64,000 bases of DNA from Gordonia sp. KTR9 (GCF_000143885.2 NC_018581.1:682001-746000), one strand, 5' to 3'; shown: positions 35,132 to 44,470, counted from the first letter of the stretch. Numbers and translations: made by a program. Notes: a model not told the origin generated them from the letters alone.

Positions 35132-36784
35132 ATGGCCACTGCTCATTCCGTTCCTGTCCGCCGCTCCGGCCATGAGCCGCCGCGAGACACGAGATGGGGC
35201 CGTCTCTCGATGGCCACGTGCTCCGCTGTCGCGGTCATCGCGCTCGTCGCAGCCTGTGACAGCGGGTCGTCGGGGACCGGTTCGTCACCGTCTGGGTCGT
35301 CCCTGGCCAATCCGAATTCCGTCGCCGCCGAACCGCTGCCGGCCGACGCGGTCGACAAGGCGGTCGGTCAGCTCGACGACCTGGTCGCGTCGATCATGGA
35401 GTCGACGAAGATCCCCGGGGTTGCCGTGGCCGTCGTGTCGGGAGGGGAGACCAAGTACGCCAAGGGGTTCGGCGTCAAGGACATCTCCACCGGTGACGCG
35501 GTCGACCCGAACACCGTCTTCCAGCTCGCGTCGGTGTCCAAGTCGGTCGGGTCGACGGTGGTCGCGGCCGCCGTCACCGACAAGACGGTGACCTGGGAGA
35601 TGCCGATCGTGGAATCATTGCCGTGGTTCGCTCTCTCCGAGCCGTATGTCACCCGCACGGTGACCGTCGGGGACATGTACTCCCACCGGTCGGGTCTTCC
35701 CGACCACGCCGGCGACAAACTCGAGGACATGGGCTACTCGCGCGAGGAGATCCTGCAGCGGATGCGCTTCATGCCCCTCGATCCGTTCCGGATCAGTTAC
35801 GCCTACACCAACTTCGGGGTGACGACAGGTGGCGAGGCCGTGGCGGTGAAAGCCGGGACGGACTGGGCGACACTGTCTCAGGACCTCATCTACGGACCGC
35901 TGGGCATGACCAGCACCAGCTCGCGGTTCGTCGACTTCGAACGCCGGGCGGACCGCGCGGTCGGACACATCAAGGAAGACGAGAAGTGGGTCAAGACCCC
36001 GATCCCGCGCGAACCCGACGCGCAGTCACCGGCGGGCGGCGTGAGTTCGTCGGTCAACGACATGGCGATCTGGTTGAAGATGGTGCTGGCCCAGGGCAAG
36101 CACAACGGCCAGGAGGTCGTGGCGCCCGACGCCCTGCTCCCCGCGGTCTCGCCGCAGGTGGTGTCCAATCCACCGCAGACGCCCGACTCCCGCGCCGGGT
36201 CGTATGGCTACGGCTTCAACGTCGGGGTCACCGAGGACGCGCGGACGCAGTTCAACCACGCCGGCGCCTTCGCCTCCGGCGCCGGAACGGTGTTCTCGGT
36301 CCTGCCCTCGGCCGACACCGCGATCGTCGTGCTCTCCAACGCCGCGCCCGTCGGTGCGGTGGATGCGATCGCCGCCGAGTTCATGGACCTCGTCCAGTTC
36401 GGTGAGATCCGCAACGACTGGCGGGATCTCTACGCCAAGGCGTATGCACCGCTGAGCGTCCCGGAGGGTGAACTCGTCGGCAAAGAACCGCCGTCGAATC
36501 CCGCACCGCCGCAACCGCTGCCGTCGTACGTGGGTGCCTACGCCAACCCCGTGTACGGGCCGGCGGAGGTCGTCGAACGCGACGGGAAGCTCGTCCTGGA
36601 GATGGGTCCGGGCGGGGTCCGCAAACACGAGCTCTCCCACTGGGACGGCAACACTTTCACCTTCACCCTGCTCAACGAGAACGCCGAGCCGGGCTCGATC
36701 TCGCAGGTGAGGTTCGACGGGCCACGGATGACGATCGAGTACTACGACGACGAGGAGAGCAACGGCGAGTTCATCCGCCGGTGA
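35132..36784 (+). CDS. Serine-hydrolase lipoprotein (class C beta-lactamase fold)
   Basis: A 550-residue exported lipoprotein. The signal segment MATCSAVAVIALVAAC ends in a lipobox with Cys42. The beta-lactamase/DD-peptidase fold shows the SxxK motif at 134-137 (SVSK), the YxN motif in ISYAYTNFGVT, and a late QFNHAGAF strand in place of KTG. A Ser/Gly-rich linker separates the lipid anchor from the enzyme, and a C-terminal DUF3471-like beta domain (PLPSYVGAYANPVYGPAEVVERDGKLVLEMGP) closes it. It probably acts as an esterase or peptidase at the cell wall. It ends three bases before the convergent oxidoreductase gene. Confidence 0.9.
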   Translation: MATAHSVPVRRSGHEPPRDTRWGRLSMATCSAVAVIALVAACDSGSSGTGSSPSGSSLANPNSVAAEPLPADAVDKAVGQLDDLVASIMESTKIPGVAVAVVSGGETKYAKGFGVKDISTGDAVDPNTVFQLASVSKSVGSTVVAAAVTDKTVTWEMPIVESLPWFALSEPYVTRTVTVGDMYSHRSGLPDHAGDKLEDMGYSREEILQRMRFMPLDPFRISYAYTNFGVTTGGEAVAVKAGTDWATLSQDLIYGPLGMTSTSSRFVDFERRADRAVGHIKEDEKWVKTPIPREPDAQSPAGGVSSSVNDMAIWLKMVLAQGKHNGQEVVAPDALLPAVSPQVVSNPPQTPDSRAGSYGYGFNVGVTEDARTQFNHAGAFASGAGTVFSVLPSADTAIVVLSNAAPVGAVDAIAAEFMDLVQFGEIRNDWRDLYAKAYAPLSVPEGELVGKEPPSNPAPPQPLPSYVGAYANPVYGPAEVVERDGKLVLEMGPGGVRKHELSHWDGNTFTFTLLNENAEPGSISQVRFDGPRMTIEYYDDEESNGEFIRR

Positions 36785-36787
36785 CGC

Positions 36788-38068
36788 TCAGCGGCGGGGA
36801 GACACGCCCTGGCTGCCGGCAGTCACCGGGTCGGGGACCTCACCCGTTCGGATCGGGCATCGGGTGTGCGAGTAGATCGTCGGCATGCAGAGGTTGCAGT
36901 GGACACACTTCGACGTCGTCGACGGGTCGTCGGCCAGGCGTAAGGGAAGGTCGGGCTCACGCAACAGCGCGCGGCCCATGGCCATGAAGTCGAAGCCCTC
37001 GGCGAGGGCGAGATCCATCGACGCCCGGTCGGTGACGCCGCCCAGGAGGATGAGCGGCAGGTCGACGGCCTTGCGGAGTTCGCGTGCGAGGGGCAGCAGA
37101 TAGGCGTCGTGATAGCGGTAGTGCTTCAGGAAGACCGGGGCGAAGACCTTGAGTCCGTACTTCATCGCACCGGAGAACGCATCGGCGAACTCCTTGCGCG
37201 GCGCCTCGCCGTGGAACAGGTACATCGGGTTGAGAAGTGAACTCCCCGCGGTGGGTTCGATGGCGTCGAGGTGACCGTCGGACTCCAGGAGCTGCGCCAC
37301 CTGGCACGCCTCGTCGACGTTGAAGCCACTGCGCTTGGCCCGGCTGCGTGCCCGAGCCGCGGGTGAGCGTTCGAGGTCGACGCGGCCGACGCCGTCGAAG
37401 GTGTTCAGTTTCACCCAGATCGCGGCCTCGTCCCCGACCTCGTCGCGCACGCTCTCGACCACCTCGCGCGCGACACGCGCACGGTTGACGAGGCTCCCGC
37501 CGTAGGCGTCGCGACGCCGGTTCAGCAGGGGAGACAGAAAGCTGGAGATGAGATAGTTGTGGCCGCAGTGGATCTCGAGCCCGTCAAAACCGGAGTCCAC
37601 CGCGAGTCGCGCGGCACGACGGAACTTCTCCCGCAGGTCGGCGATGTCGTCGACACTGACCGCGCGGGTCAACGACATCCCCATCGGCGCGGGTATCCGT
37701 GACGGTCCGAGGGCTGGAGCCCGGTTCGACGCCGAGTTCGCGACCGCGCCTGCGTGCCCCAGTTGTGCGGCAGCGAGAGCCCCCTCGGCGTGGATGGCGT
37801 CGGTGAGCCGCCGCAATCCGGGAACCGCCTCCGGCCGCATCCAGATCTGGTGGCGGTCGGTGCGGCCCTCGGGTGAGGCCGCGCAATACGCGACGGTGCT
37901 CATGGCGACGCCGCCGGCCGCTACCTCGCGGTGGAACTCGATGAGCTCGTCGGTGACCAGGGCGTCGGGCGTCATCCCCTCGAAGGTCGCGCATTTGATC
38001 AAACGGTTGCGCAGGTGCAGCGGGCCGAGCCGGGCGGGGCTGAACGGTCCGGTGGTGGGGCTGTCCAC
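36788..38068 (-). CDS. NADH:flavin oxidoreductase, Old Yellow Enzyme family
   Basis: A 426-residue FMN TIM-barrel enzyme. OYE features are LRNRLIKCATFEGM, QLGHAG, FRRAARLAVDSGFDGLEIHCGHNYLISSFLSPLLNRRRDAYGGS and PLILLGGVTDRASMDLALAEGFDFMAMGRALLREPDLP. The C-terminus has CVHCNLC followed by another Cys ten residues later, which resembles the 4Fe-4S site of dienoyl-CoA reductase-type members, though the NAD-binding half of those enzymes is missing. The GTG at 38068 has AGAGGA six bases upstream. It probably reduces an activated alkene, and is co-transcribed with the TetR gene before it. Confidence 0.9.
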   Translation of the reverse strand: MDSPTTGPFSPARLGPLHLRNRLIKCATFEGMTPDALVTDELIEFHREVAAGGVAMSTVAYCAASPEGRTDRHQIWMRPEAVPGLRRLTDAIHAEGALAAAQLGHAGAVANSASNRAPALGPSRIPAPMGMSLTRAVSVDDIADLREKFRRAARLAVDSGFDGLEIHCGHNYLISSFLSPLLNRRRDAYGGSLVNRARVAREVVESVRDEVGDEAAIWVKLNTFDGVGRVDLERSPAARARSRAKRSGFNVDEACQVAQLLESDGHLDAIEPTAGSSLLNPMYLFHGEAPRKEFADAFSGAMKYGLKVFAPVFLKHYRYHDAYLLPLARELRKAVDLPLILLGGVTDRASMDLALAEGFDFMAMGRALLREPDLPLRLADDPSTTSKCVHCNLCMPTIYSHTRCPIRTGEVPDPVTAGSQGVSPRR

Positions 38069-38090
38069 AACGGGTCCTCTCACTCGTGTC

Positions 38091-38696
38091 TCACGGGGCG
38101 GGCGCGGTCAGTCCGGCGGTGACGAAGCCGGTCAGGGCTGTCACCGCGGCCGTGCTCAACGTCTCGGTGCCCCCGAACCTCAGGAGGATGAGCTGGAAGG
38201 CGAGGGCCCAGCGCCGGCGCGCCTGCCCCGCGGTCAGGCCGGGGACGGCGTCGGCGAGCATGTCGGCGAACGGGTCGAGATCGAACCAGCGCGACGTCCA
38301 GCCGGCGGTGGGGTGGGCGAACACGAACCGGGCGAGCAGCCGCAGGTGGAGATGTCCCGCCGGGTCGGCCTGTAGGTCGACGAAGGGGTCGACGACCACG
38401 TCGACGACCTGCGCGATCGAGGTGACGGCCGGGTCGAGCGAAGCGAGCGGGTCGGCCCACAGCGGGCCGAGCCGGGACTGCAGCAGTGCGATGGTGAGGT
38501 CTTCCTTGGTGCCGAAGTGGTAGTGCACCGCGGCCGGGTTGGTCTCGGCGGCCGCGCAGATCGCCCGGACGGACACCTTGTCGTATCCGTCGGCGAGGAA
38601 GAGCCGTTCGGCGACGGTCAGCAGGGCCTCGCGAGTCGGCATCGAGGCCGAATCGCGGCGTCCGGCACCGCGTCCCTCGCGGGTGGTCTGGGTCAC
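38091..38696 (-). CDS. TetR-family regulator with C-terminal YcdC-like domain
   Basis: A 201-residue repressor. The DNA-binding domain is [52 protein letters not shown]. The C-terminal domain has [60 protein letters not shown], common in regulators of aliphatic degradation. GTG 38696 was chosen; an upstream extension overlaps a 21-bp palindrome that is almost certainly its operator. The Old Yellow Enzyme gene follows after 22 bases and is the probable target. Confidence 0.88.
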   Translation of the reverse strand: MTQTTREGRGAGRRDSASMPTREALLTVAERLFLADGYDKVSVRAICAAAETNPAAVHYHFGTKEDLTIALLQSRLGPLWADPLASLDPAVTSIAQVVDVVVDPFVDLQADPAGHLHLRLLARFVFAHPTAGWTSRWFDLDPFADMLADAVPGLTAGQARRRWALAFQLILLRFGGTETLSTAAVTALTGFVTAGLTAPAP

Positions 38697-38725
38697 ACGA
38701 GCAGCAAAGCACAGTTCAGTCGATG

Positions 38726-38746
38726 TTTCAATCAGTGATTGAAACC
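38726..38746. promoter_or_regulatory. 21-bp perfect palindrome, probable TetR operator
   Basis: GTTTCAATCA (38726-38735), one central G, then TGATTGAAAC (38737-38746). It lies 30 bases before the TetR start and 70 bases before lpd on the other side, in an AT-richer stretch. Size and position fit autorepression of the TetR/Old Yellow Enzyme operon. Confidence 0.8.
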
Positions 38747-38815
38747 GAAGTGGTGCTACCGGCGAGTAGTGGGACACTCTGCGGCGGTGGTCGGACGCGA
38801 CGTAGGCTGGCTGTC

Positions 38816-40201
38816 GTGGCTGAACACTTTCAAACAGTTGTATTGGGTGCAGGTCCAGGTGGGTACGTAGCCGCGATCCGGTCGGCTCAACTGGGCAAGA
38901 AAACCGCCGTGATCGAGGAGAAGTACTGGGGCGGTGTGTGTCTGAACGTCGGATGTATCCCGTCGAAGGCACTTCTGCGCAATGCCGAACTCGCGCACAT
39001 CTTCAATCACCAGGCCAAGACGTTCGGCATCAGTGGCGATGTCTCCTTCGACTTCGGCGCGGCATTCGACCGCAGCCGCAAGGTGTCCGACGGCATCGTC
39101 AAGGGCGTCCACTACCTGATGAAGAAGAACAAGATCACCGAGATCGACGGGTACGGGGTGTTCACCGACGCCAAGACCATCAAGGTCGGCGATCGGGAGA
39201 TCACCTTCGACGACGTCATCATCGACACCGGGTCGACGGTCAAGCTGCTCCCCGGCGTCGAACTGTCGGAGAACGTGGTCACCTACGAGACCCAGATCCT
39301 CACCCGTGAGCTACCGGGCTCGATCGTCATCGTCGGCGCCGGCGCCATCGGCATGGAGTTCGGCTACGTGCTCGCCAACTACGGCGTCGACGTCACCATC
39401 GTCGAGTTCCTCGACCGCGTGCTGCCCAACGAGGACGCCGACTCGTCCAAGGCTCTCGCCAAGGAATACAAGAAACTCGGCATCAAGCTGCTCACCTCCA
39501 CCAGGGTTCAGTCGGTCACCGACAACGGCGACGACGTCACCGTCACCTACACCGACGCCAAGGACAAGGAGGGCGAGCTGACCGTCGACAAGGTCCTCAT
39601 GTCGGTCGGCTTCGCCCCGCGCGTCGAGGGCTTCGGTCTGGAGAAGACCGGGGTCGAGCTCACCGATCGCGGCGCCATCGCGATCGACGACTACATGCGC
39701 ACCAACGTCGACGGCATCTACGCCATCGGCGATGTCACCGCCAAGCTGCAACTCGCGCATGTGGCCGAGGCCCAGGGCGTCGTGGCCGCCGAGACCATCG
39801 CCGGCGTCGAGACCATGACCCTCGGCGACTACCGCTTCATGCCGCGCGCGACGTTCTGCCAGCCCCAGGTGGCGTCCTTCGGACTCACCGAGGCGCAGGC
39901 CAAGGACGAGGGCTACAACGTGAAGGCGACGACCTTCCCGTTCTCGGCCAACGGCAAGGCGCAGGGGCTCGGCGAGACCGCAGGTTTCGCGAAGCTCATC
40001 ACGAACGCCGACACCGACGAACTCCTCGGCGGACACCTCGTGGGCGACAACGTCTCCGAGATGCTGCCGGAGATGACGCTGGCCCACAAGTGGGACCTCA
40101 CCGCCAAGGAACTCGCCCGCAACGTGCACACCCACCCGACCCTGTCGGAGGCGCTGCAGGAGACGTTCCACGGCGCGCTGGGGCACATGATCAACCTGTA
40201 G
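38816..40201 (+). CDS. lpd: Dihydrolipoamide dehydrogenase
   Basis: A 461-residue FAD disulfide oxidoreductase, the E3 subunit of 2-oxo acid dehydrogenases. It opens with the FAD motif [20 protein letters not shown]. The redox-active pair is Cys42 and Cys47 in [16 protein letters not shown], the NAD-binding motif is [28 protein letters not shown], the second FAD motif is GIYAIGDVT, and the C-terminal catalytic His-Glu lies in [13 protein letters not shown]. Its place upstream of a ramB/aceA region matches lpdC (Rv0462) of M. tuberculosis, where Lpd also serves peroxide defence. GTG 38816 is the start; no clear ribosome site is visible. Confidence 0.97.
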   Translation: MAEHFQTVVLGAGPGGYVAAIRSAQLGKKTAVIEEKYWGGVCLNVGCIPSKALLRNAELAHIFNHQAKTFGISGDVSFDFGAAFDRSRKVSDGIVKGVHYLMKKNKITEIDGYGVFTDAKTIKVGDREITFDDVIIDTGSTVKLLPGVELSENVVTYETQILTRELPGSIVIVGAGAIGMEFGYVLANYGVDVTIVEFLDRVLPNEDADSSKALAKEYKKLGIKLLTSTRVQSVTDNGDDVTVTYTDAKDKEGELTVDKVLMSVGFAPRVEGFGLEKTGVELTDRGAIAIDDYMRTNVDGIYAIGDVTAKLQLAHVAEAQGVVAAETIAGVETMTLGDYRFMPRATFCQPQVASFGLTEAQAKDEGYNVKATTFPFSANGKAQGLGETAGFAKLITNADTDELLGGHLVGDNVSEMLPEMTLAHKWDLTAKELARNVHTHPTLSEALQETFHGALGHMINL

Positions 40202-40243
40202 TCGCCAGACCCTTCGTGACGGGGCCTCCGCAAGCTCCGGCCC

Positions 40244-40352
40244 CTCCTCAGGGAGCGGGGGATGTCTGCCCTCCTCAGGGAGCGGGGATGTCTGCTCTCC
40301 TCGGGGAGCGGGGATGTCTGCTCTCCTCGGGGAGCGGGGTTTCATCTCTGCT
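40244..40352 (+). repeat. Four tandem units of 26-30 bp downstream of lpd
   Basis: Units begin at 40244, 40271, 40297 and 40323. Each reads like CTCCTCRGGGAGCGGGG followed by ATGTCTGCT, with the last unit degenerate. Each unit contains a short CTCC...GGAG inverted pair, so the array could fold into a string of hairpins. The array runs directly into a copy of the dispersed 85-bp repeat. Confidence 0.8.
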
Positions 40353-40430
40353 CCCTGAGGTGCGAGGAGCGATAGCCGCCGGGCCGAGCGAGCGAAGCGA
40401 GTCGAGGTCGACGAGCCACGAAGGGTCTGC
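40350..40430 (+). repeat. Dispersed intergenic repeat, copy A
   Basis: Begins GCTCCCTGAGGTGCGAGGAG and ends at AAGGGTC. The same sequence, in the opposite orientation, is at 46214-46297 and 55495-55580. It contains GTCGAGGTCGAC, itself an inverted repeat. This copy lies between lpd and the glycosylase gene. Confidence 0.85.
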
Positions 40431-40447
40431 GCACTACCCTCGGAACG

Positions 40448-41332
40448 GTGAGTGCCGTCGAACGTGTCCGCGAGTGGACACCCCCGTGGCCGCTCGACAT
40501 CGGGGCGACGGTCGGCCTGCACCGGCGCGGTGCGGGCGACCCGGCGTTCGTCTACGGACAGGACAGGTCGGTGTGGCGGGCGGCCTACACGCCCGATGGG
40601 CCGGGCACGCTGACCGTTCGCTCCGACGGCACGACCGTCACCGGACGCGCCTGGGGGCCGGGTGCGGACTGGCTACTCGAGCAGATGCCCGACTTCCTCG
40701 GGGCGAGTGACGATCCGGACGCGTTGGTCCCACGTCACCCGGTCGTACACGAACTCGTCCGCCGTACCGAGGGATTGCGCCTCGGTCGCACCGATCGCGT
40801 GTGGGAAGCGCTGGTGCCGGCGATCCTCGAACAGAAGGTCGTGGGTGCCGAGGCATTCCGCGCGTGGCGGTATCTGTTGCGCCGCTTCGGTACTCCCGCA
40901 CCCGGCCCGGTTCCGGAGACGATGAGGGTGCCACCGCCCCGAGCGGAGTGGGCCCGCATCCCGAGCTGGGAGTGGCACCGCAGCGGCATCGAGCCGGTCC
41001 GGATGCGGACGATTCGCGGGGCGACCGCCCTCGACGTCGAACGTCACGCGGCCAAGCTCACAGTGTTACGCGGCGTCGGGCGGTGGACCGAGGCGGAGGC
41101 CCTGTCGCGTGCGCTCGGCGATCCCGACGTCGTCAACGTCGGCGACTATCACATCCCGAAGCTGGTAGGGCTCACCCTGATCGGCGAGGCCGTCGACGAT
41201 GCGGGGATGCTCGAGTTGCTCGAACCCTATGCGGGACAACGACAGCGCATCATCCGGATGGTCACGCGGGGCGGCGTCCGGCCCGAGCGGCGCGGACCGC
41301 GGATGACCATCCGCGACTACCGGTCCTTCTGA
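40448..41332 (+). CDS. DNA-3-methyladenine glycosylase, AlkA-like (HhH-GPD)
   Basis: A 294-residue base-excision repair enzyme. The central region LGRTDRVWEALVPAILEQKVVGAEAFRAWRYLLRRFG is the usual helical core, and the hairpin-helix-hairpin is LRGVGRWTEAEALSRALGDPDVVNVGDYHIPK. The catalytic Asp is about residue 233, in VGDYHIPK. The C-terminus resembles other actinobacterial members (LLEPYAGQRQRIIRMV). It would remove alkylated purines from DNA. The start is GTG. It ends eight bases before a convergent methyltransferase gene. Confidence 0.87.
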   Translation: MSAVERVREWTPPWPLDIGATVGLHRRGAGDPAFVYGQDRSVWRAAYTPDGPGTLTVRSDGTTVTGRAWGPGADWLLEQMPDFLGASDDPDALVPRHPVVHELVRRTEGLRLGRTDRVWEALVPAILEQKVVGAEAFRAWRYLLRRFGTPAPGPVPETMRVPPPRAEWARIPSWEWHRSGIEPVRMRTIRGATALDVERHAAKLTVLRGVGRWTEAEALSRALGDPDVVNVGDYHIPKLVGLTLIGEAVDDAGMLELLEPYAGQRQRIIRMVTRGGVRPERRGPRMTIRDYRSF

Positions 41333-41340
41333 CCGACCGC

Positions 41341-42000
41341 TCAGTCCTGCGTCGCTTCCGGGTCGGGTCTCCGCGCCAGCACGAACTGTCCCTGCCCGGT
41401 GATCGTCTGCTCGACGTCGTCCACGCCGGCGCGACGGAGGCGCTCGAGTATCTCGTGGTCGTCGAAGATGCGGTATCCGCTCACCCCGGCGAGCGGCCGG
41501 ACGCCCGGCAACGAGGTGAGCGGTGTCGTCACCGAGGTGAAGACCACGATCTCGCCGCCGGGCGCGGTCACCCGCACCAGCTCGTCGACCACAGGGAGGG
41601 GATCGGGGATCAGATAGAGCGCCGCCAGGCAGGTGACGACGTCGAAGGTGTTGTCGGCGAACGGCAATGCGTGGGCGTCACCGCGCACGAACGCGGCCCG
41701 TCCGACGGCGTTGGTCTGCGCCGCGCGCGCCAGCATGGGTGTGGAGAAGTCGATGCCGATGCACCGGCCGTCGCCGGTGAGGCCGTCGGCGATCTCCCGC
41801 GTGTAGTTGCCCGGACCGCAGGCGACATCGAGGACCAGACGGTCGCCCGGGCGGGCGAGGTAGGCCCGCAGCGCGCGGTCGAAGTCGGCGGTGGAACGGC
41901 CGCCGAGACTGAAGAGCCGGGTGAAGGTCGGTCGCCACCGGTGTTCGTAGATCTCGGCGAAGTGCTGGTTGCGCATCAGCCGCTGCGCGATCGACTCCAT
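41341..42000 (-). CDS. Class I SAM-dependent methyltransferase
   Basis: A 219-residue methyltransferase of the UbiE/Methyltransf_11 type. SAM motif I is LVLDVACGPGNYTREIADGL, motif II follows in GIDFSTPMLARAA, and NTFDVVTCLAALYLIPDPLPVVDELVRVTAPGGEIVVFTS covers motifs III and IV. The acceptor is unknown; membership of this group suggests a lipid, quinone or small metabolite. The gene starts one base after the stop of the carboxymuconolactone-decarboxylase-like gene, so the two form an operon. Confidence 0.88.
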   Translation of the reverse strand: MESIAQRLMRNQHFAEIYEHRWRPTFTRLFSLGGRSTADFDRALRAYLARPGDRLVLDVACGPGNYTREIADGLTGDGRCIGIDFSTPMLARAAQTNAVGRAAFVRGDAHALPFADNTFDVVTCLAALYLIPDPLPVVDELVRVTAPGGEIVVFTSVTTPLTSLPGVRPLAGVSGYRIFDDHEILERLRRAGVDDVEQTITGQGQFVLARRPDPEATQD

Positions 42001-42001
42001 G

Positions 42002-42538
42002 TCAGGAGCGGGTGTCGCGCTGGATGCGCAGTGTGTGGATGGTGGTCGCGAGACTGTCGTACTGCCCGACGAGCAGGGTGAAGGCGATGAGCTTCCGGTC
42101 GTCGAGGTGCCGCGACAACGCCTGCCAGGCGATGTCGGAGACGTCCTTGCTCTCGACGAGCTCGTCGACGGCTCGCAGGATCGCGCGCTCGCGATCGCCC
42201 CATCCGGCGTCGGGCCCCTCCAGGATGCGGTCGAACTCGTCCGCGGTGATCCCGGCCCGCCGGCCGAGTCGTCGGTGATGATCGAGTTCGTAGTCGCACT
42301 CCCGAAGATGGGCCACCCGGATGATGACCATCTCGGAGTCCTTGCGCGACAACGCACCGAACGGCATCAGCCGGCTGCTGAAGTGGAGCCAGCCGCGGAA
42401 GAGCCCCTTCGTGCGCCCGAGAGTGGAGAAGATGTGTGCGTCGTCGACGCCGATGGCGCGTGCGGCCCCCCGCGCGAAGACGAAATTGATCGGCCCGAGC
42501 TCCCGGAAACCGCCCGGAGCGACGCGAGGTGTGCCCAT
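42002..42538 (-). CDS. Carboxymuconolactone decarboxylase/AhpD-like protein
   Basis: A 178-residue all-helical protein of the CMD/AhpD superfamily. The core region is MVIIRVAHLRECDYELDHHRRLGRRAGITADEFDRI. The AhpD-type site is present only in part: the E-x-C-x5-H pattern keeps Glu, one Cys and His, but the first Cys of the usual CxxC pair is absent. A peroxidase function is therefore doubtful and a lyase or unknown role is more likely. The methyltransferase gene follows directly. Confidence 0.8.
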   Translation of the reverse strand: MGTPRVAPGGFRELGPINFVFARGAARAIGVDDAHIFSTLGRTKGLFRGWLHFSSRLMPFGALSRKDSEMVIIRVAHLRECDYELDHHRRLGRRAGITADEFDRILEGPDAGWGDRERAILRAVDELVESKDVSDIAWQALSRHLDDRKLIAFTLLVGQYDSLATTIHTLRIQRDTRS

Positions 42539-42563
42539 GGGCCCACGGTAGACTACGCCGACT

Positions 42564-43028
42564 ATGACGCACACCACACGGACGTTCACCAGTGTCGACG
42601 AACTGAAGGCCGCGATCGGCGAGGATCTAGGGTCGGGCGAATGGCTGGAGATCACCCAGGAACGGGTCAACGCCTTCGCCGATGCGACCGGTGATCACCA
42701 GTGGATCCACGTCGACCCCGAACGCGCGAAGTCGGGTCCGTTCGGCACGACCATCGCGCACGGATACCTGACGGTCTCGTTGCTGCCGATGATCGCCGGG
42801 AAGATCTTCACCGTCGAAGGTCCCAAGCTGGTCCTCAACTACGGGATGAACAAACTGCGTTTCCCGAATCCGGTGAAGGTCGGCGCCCGGATTCGATCCA
42901 ATGCGGTGATCACCTCGGTCGAGGAGACGCCGAAGGGCGTGAACGTGGTCGTCACCAACACCGTCGAGATCGAGGGAGAGGCCAAGCCCGCATGCGTCGC
43001 CGAGAATCTCCGCGTTCTCGTCTTCTGA
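42564..43028 (+). CDS. MaoC-family (R)-specific enoyl-CoA hydratase
   Basis: A 154-residue single hotdog-fold hydratase. The catalytic loop is FADATGDHQWIHVDPERAKSGPFGTTIAHGYLTVSLLPMI, with the Asp and His of the hydratase-2 motif. FPNPVKVGARIRS and the final strands VVVTNTVEIEGEAKPACVAENLRVLVF are typical. It hydrates enoyl-CoA to (R)-3-hydroxyacyl-CoA. It is divergent from the CMD-like gene with only 25 bases between starts, so their promoters overlap. Confidence 0.92.
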   Translation: MTHTTRTFTSVDELKAAIGEDLGSGEWLEITQERVNAFADATGDHQWIHVDPERAKSGPFGTTIAHGYLTVSLLPMIAGKIFTVEGPKLVLNYGMNKLRFPNPVKVGARIRSNAVITSVEETPKGVNVVVTNTVEIEGEAKPACVAENLRVLVF

Positions 43029-43048
43029 CCGGGGCGACGTCCGGCCGG

Positions 43049-44470
43049 TCAACGGCGACACTCGTCGACGGCCGGTTCGCCGCGTAGCCGGCGGTCGAGC
43101 CAGTCGAGGGCCACCGGGAAGCCGAGCAGCGCTGCGGTGACGTGTTCGCCGAAGATCTCACGGTAGGCCGCGTTGGTGCCGTGCGCGCACTGTTCGCGAT
43201 AGAGGGCGCGGGCCCCGGCCGCGGGTATCCACCACTCGTGGGTGCCGTGATAGATCAGCAGGGGAGTCGCGGACGCGCGGTCGGCCATTCCGGTCAGGCG
43301 GTAGATCCGCTCGGCGGTCGGCGACCGGAACGGGTCGGGGTCGTTCGACAGCACCTGCATCGGCAGGAAGGTGCCGCCTGCGATCGCCTCGGGGAGCACG
43401 CACACGTTCTTCATCGGCGACGAGGCCAGCCATCGAGCGGGCCGGTTCGCCAGCGCCAGGATCTCCGGACGCTCGCGCGCGATGCCGAAGGTCGCGGCAT
43501 GGAACAGGCCGGTCGCCAGGTTCGCGTTCATGCTCCCGACGAGCATCCGGAAGTCGGCCGGGACGCCGCCGAGTGCCGCGCCGACGACGCGATCGGTGAG
43601 CTCGGGAGCGTACTCGCCCAGCAGCTTCGACGCCCCGTGCGTGGCGATGGCACCCCCGGAATACCCGGTCATCGCCACCCGGCTGTCGCGCAACATCATC
43701 GGGTCCAGACGCCGGGCCGCGCGAATGGCGTCGAGCGTCACGTGCCCGGCGAGTACCGGTTCCGCGTAGGCCATCCGGGGTCCCTGGTGGTCGGGTATCA
43801 GAACCACATGGCCCGCGTTCAGTGCGAGCTGGGTCGTCGGCGGGATCAGGTCCGTGATCCCGGTGGCGACGGAGAATCCATGCGCGAGTGTGTATCCGGG
43901 TGTGCAGGCGGCTCCGAGGGAGTCGATCGGCAGATTGTTCACGAGCATCGGCGTCGACGCGCCGACCGCGCGGCGCGGGATCAGCAGGGTCGCGGTGCCG
44001 TAGATCGGCGCTCCGACGGCGTCGGTGCTCCGGAACTTGATCAGCGTCGCCGAACGGAGCGGCACGGTCACCACCGGTCCGGCAGCCGCGATGACGTCGC
44101 GAGTGGCGATCACGTCGCCCGGCGCGCGGGAAGCCAGATCGGCCGGCCAGCGGTCGAACATCGGGTCACCGGTGGGCGAGGGCAGGATCGACTCGCGCAA
44201 TTCGAGTGTGTGGTGGTCGAATCCGGCGGCCCGTGCGCGCGGTGGAATCGTGCGCAGCCGGGCAACCGGAGGTGGTGGCACCGCGTCGTCGATCGCGTCG
44301 ACGACAGGCGGTGGCAGCGGCATCATGTTCGGTGGATCCGCGACCGCGCGTCCGGCGGGCAGTAGACCGACGACGACGATCAGCAGGACGCCGACCGTCC
44401 ACGTCGCCCGGTGCCGCAGCGCAGTCCGGTACCGGAGCGGTATCCGGCGGCGGAGCGAGGTTCTCGTCAT
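43049..44470 (-). CDS. Secreted lipase (LIP family), copy 1
   Basis: A 473-residue exported lipase. The signal peptide has a basic start and a hydrophobic core (VGVLLIVVVGLLPAGRAVADPP). The mature domain shows the secretory lipase pattern: KFRSTDAVGAPIYGTATLLIPR, GHVVLIPDHQGPRMAYAEPVLAGHVTLDAIRAA, the nucleophile in VAMTGYSGGAIATHGASKLL, and LLIYHGTHEWWIPAAGARALYREQCAHG near the catalytic Asp/His end. It is close in sequence and identical in layout to the divergent gene at 44787. Likely substrates are triacylglycerols or esters in the wall or medium. Confidence 0.92.
   Translation of the reverse strand: MTRTSLRRRIPLRYRTALRHRATWTVGVLLIVVVGLLPAGRAVADPPNMMPLPPPVVDAIDDAVPPPPVARLRTIPPRARAAGFDHHTLELRESILPSPTGDPMFDRWPADLASRAPGDVIATRDVIAAAGPVVTVPLRSATLIKFRSTDAVGAPIYGTATLLIPRRAVGASTPMLVNNLPIDSLGAACTPGYTLAHGFSVATGITDLIPPTTQLALNAGHVVLIPDHQGPRMAYAEPVLAGHVTLDAIRAARRLDPMMLRDSRVAMTGYSGGAIATHGASKLLGEYAPELTDRVVGAALGGVPADFRMLVGSMNANLATGLFHAATFGIARERPEILALANRPARWLASSPMKNVCVLPEAIAGGTFLPMQVLSNDPDPFRSPTAERIYRLTGMADRASATPLLIYHGTHEWWIPAAGARALYREQCAHGTNAAYREIFGEHVTAALLGFPVALDWLDRRLRGEPAVDECRR

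Noticed and set aside
40244..40352. CRISPR-like array behind lpd
   Set aside because: The units are contiguous, with no unique spacers, and no cas genes lie in the window.
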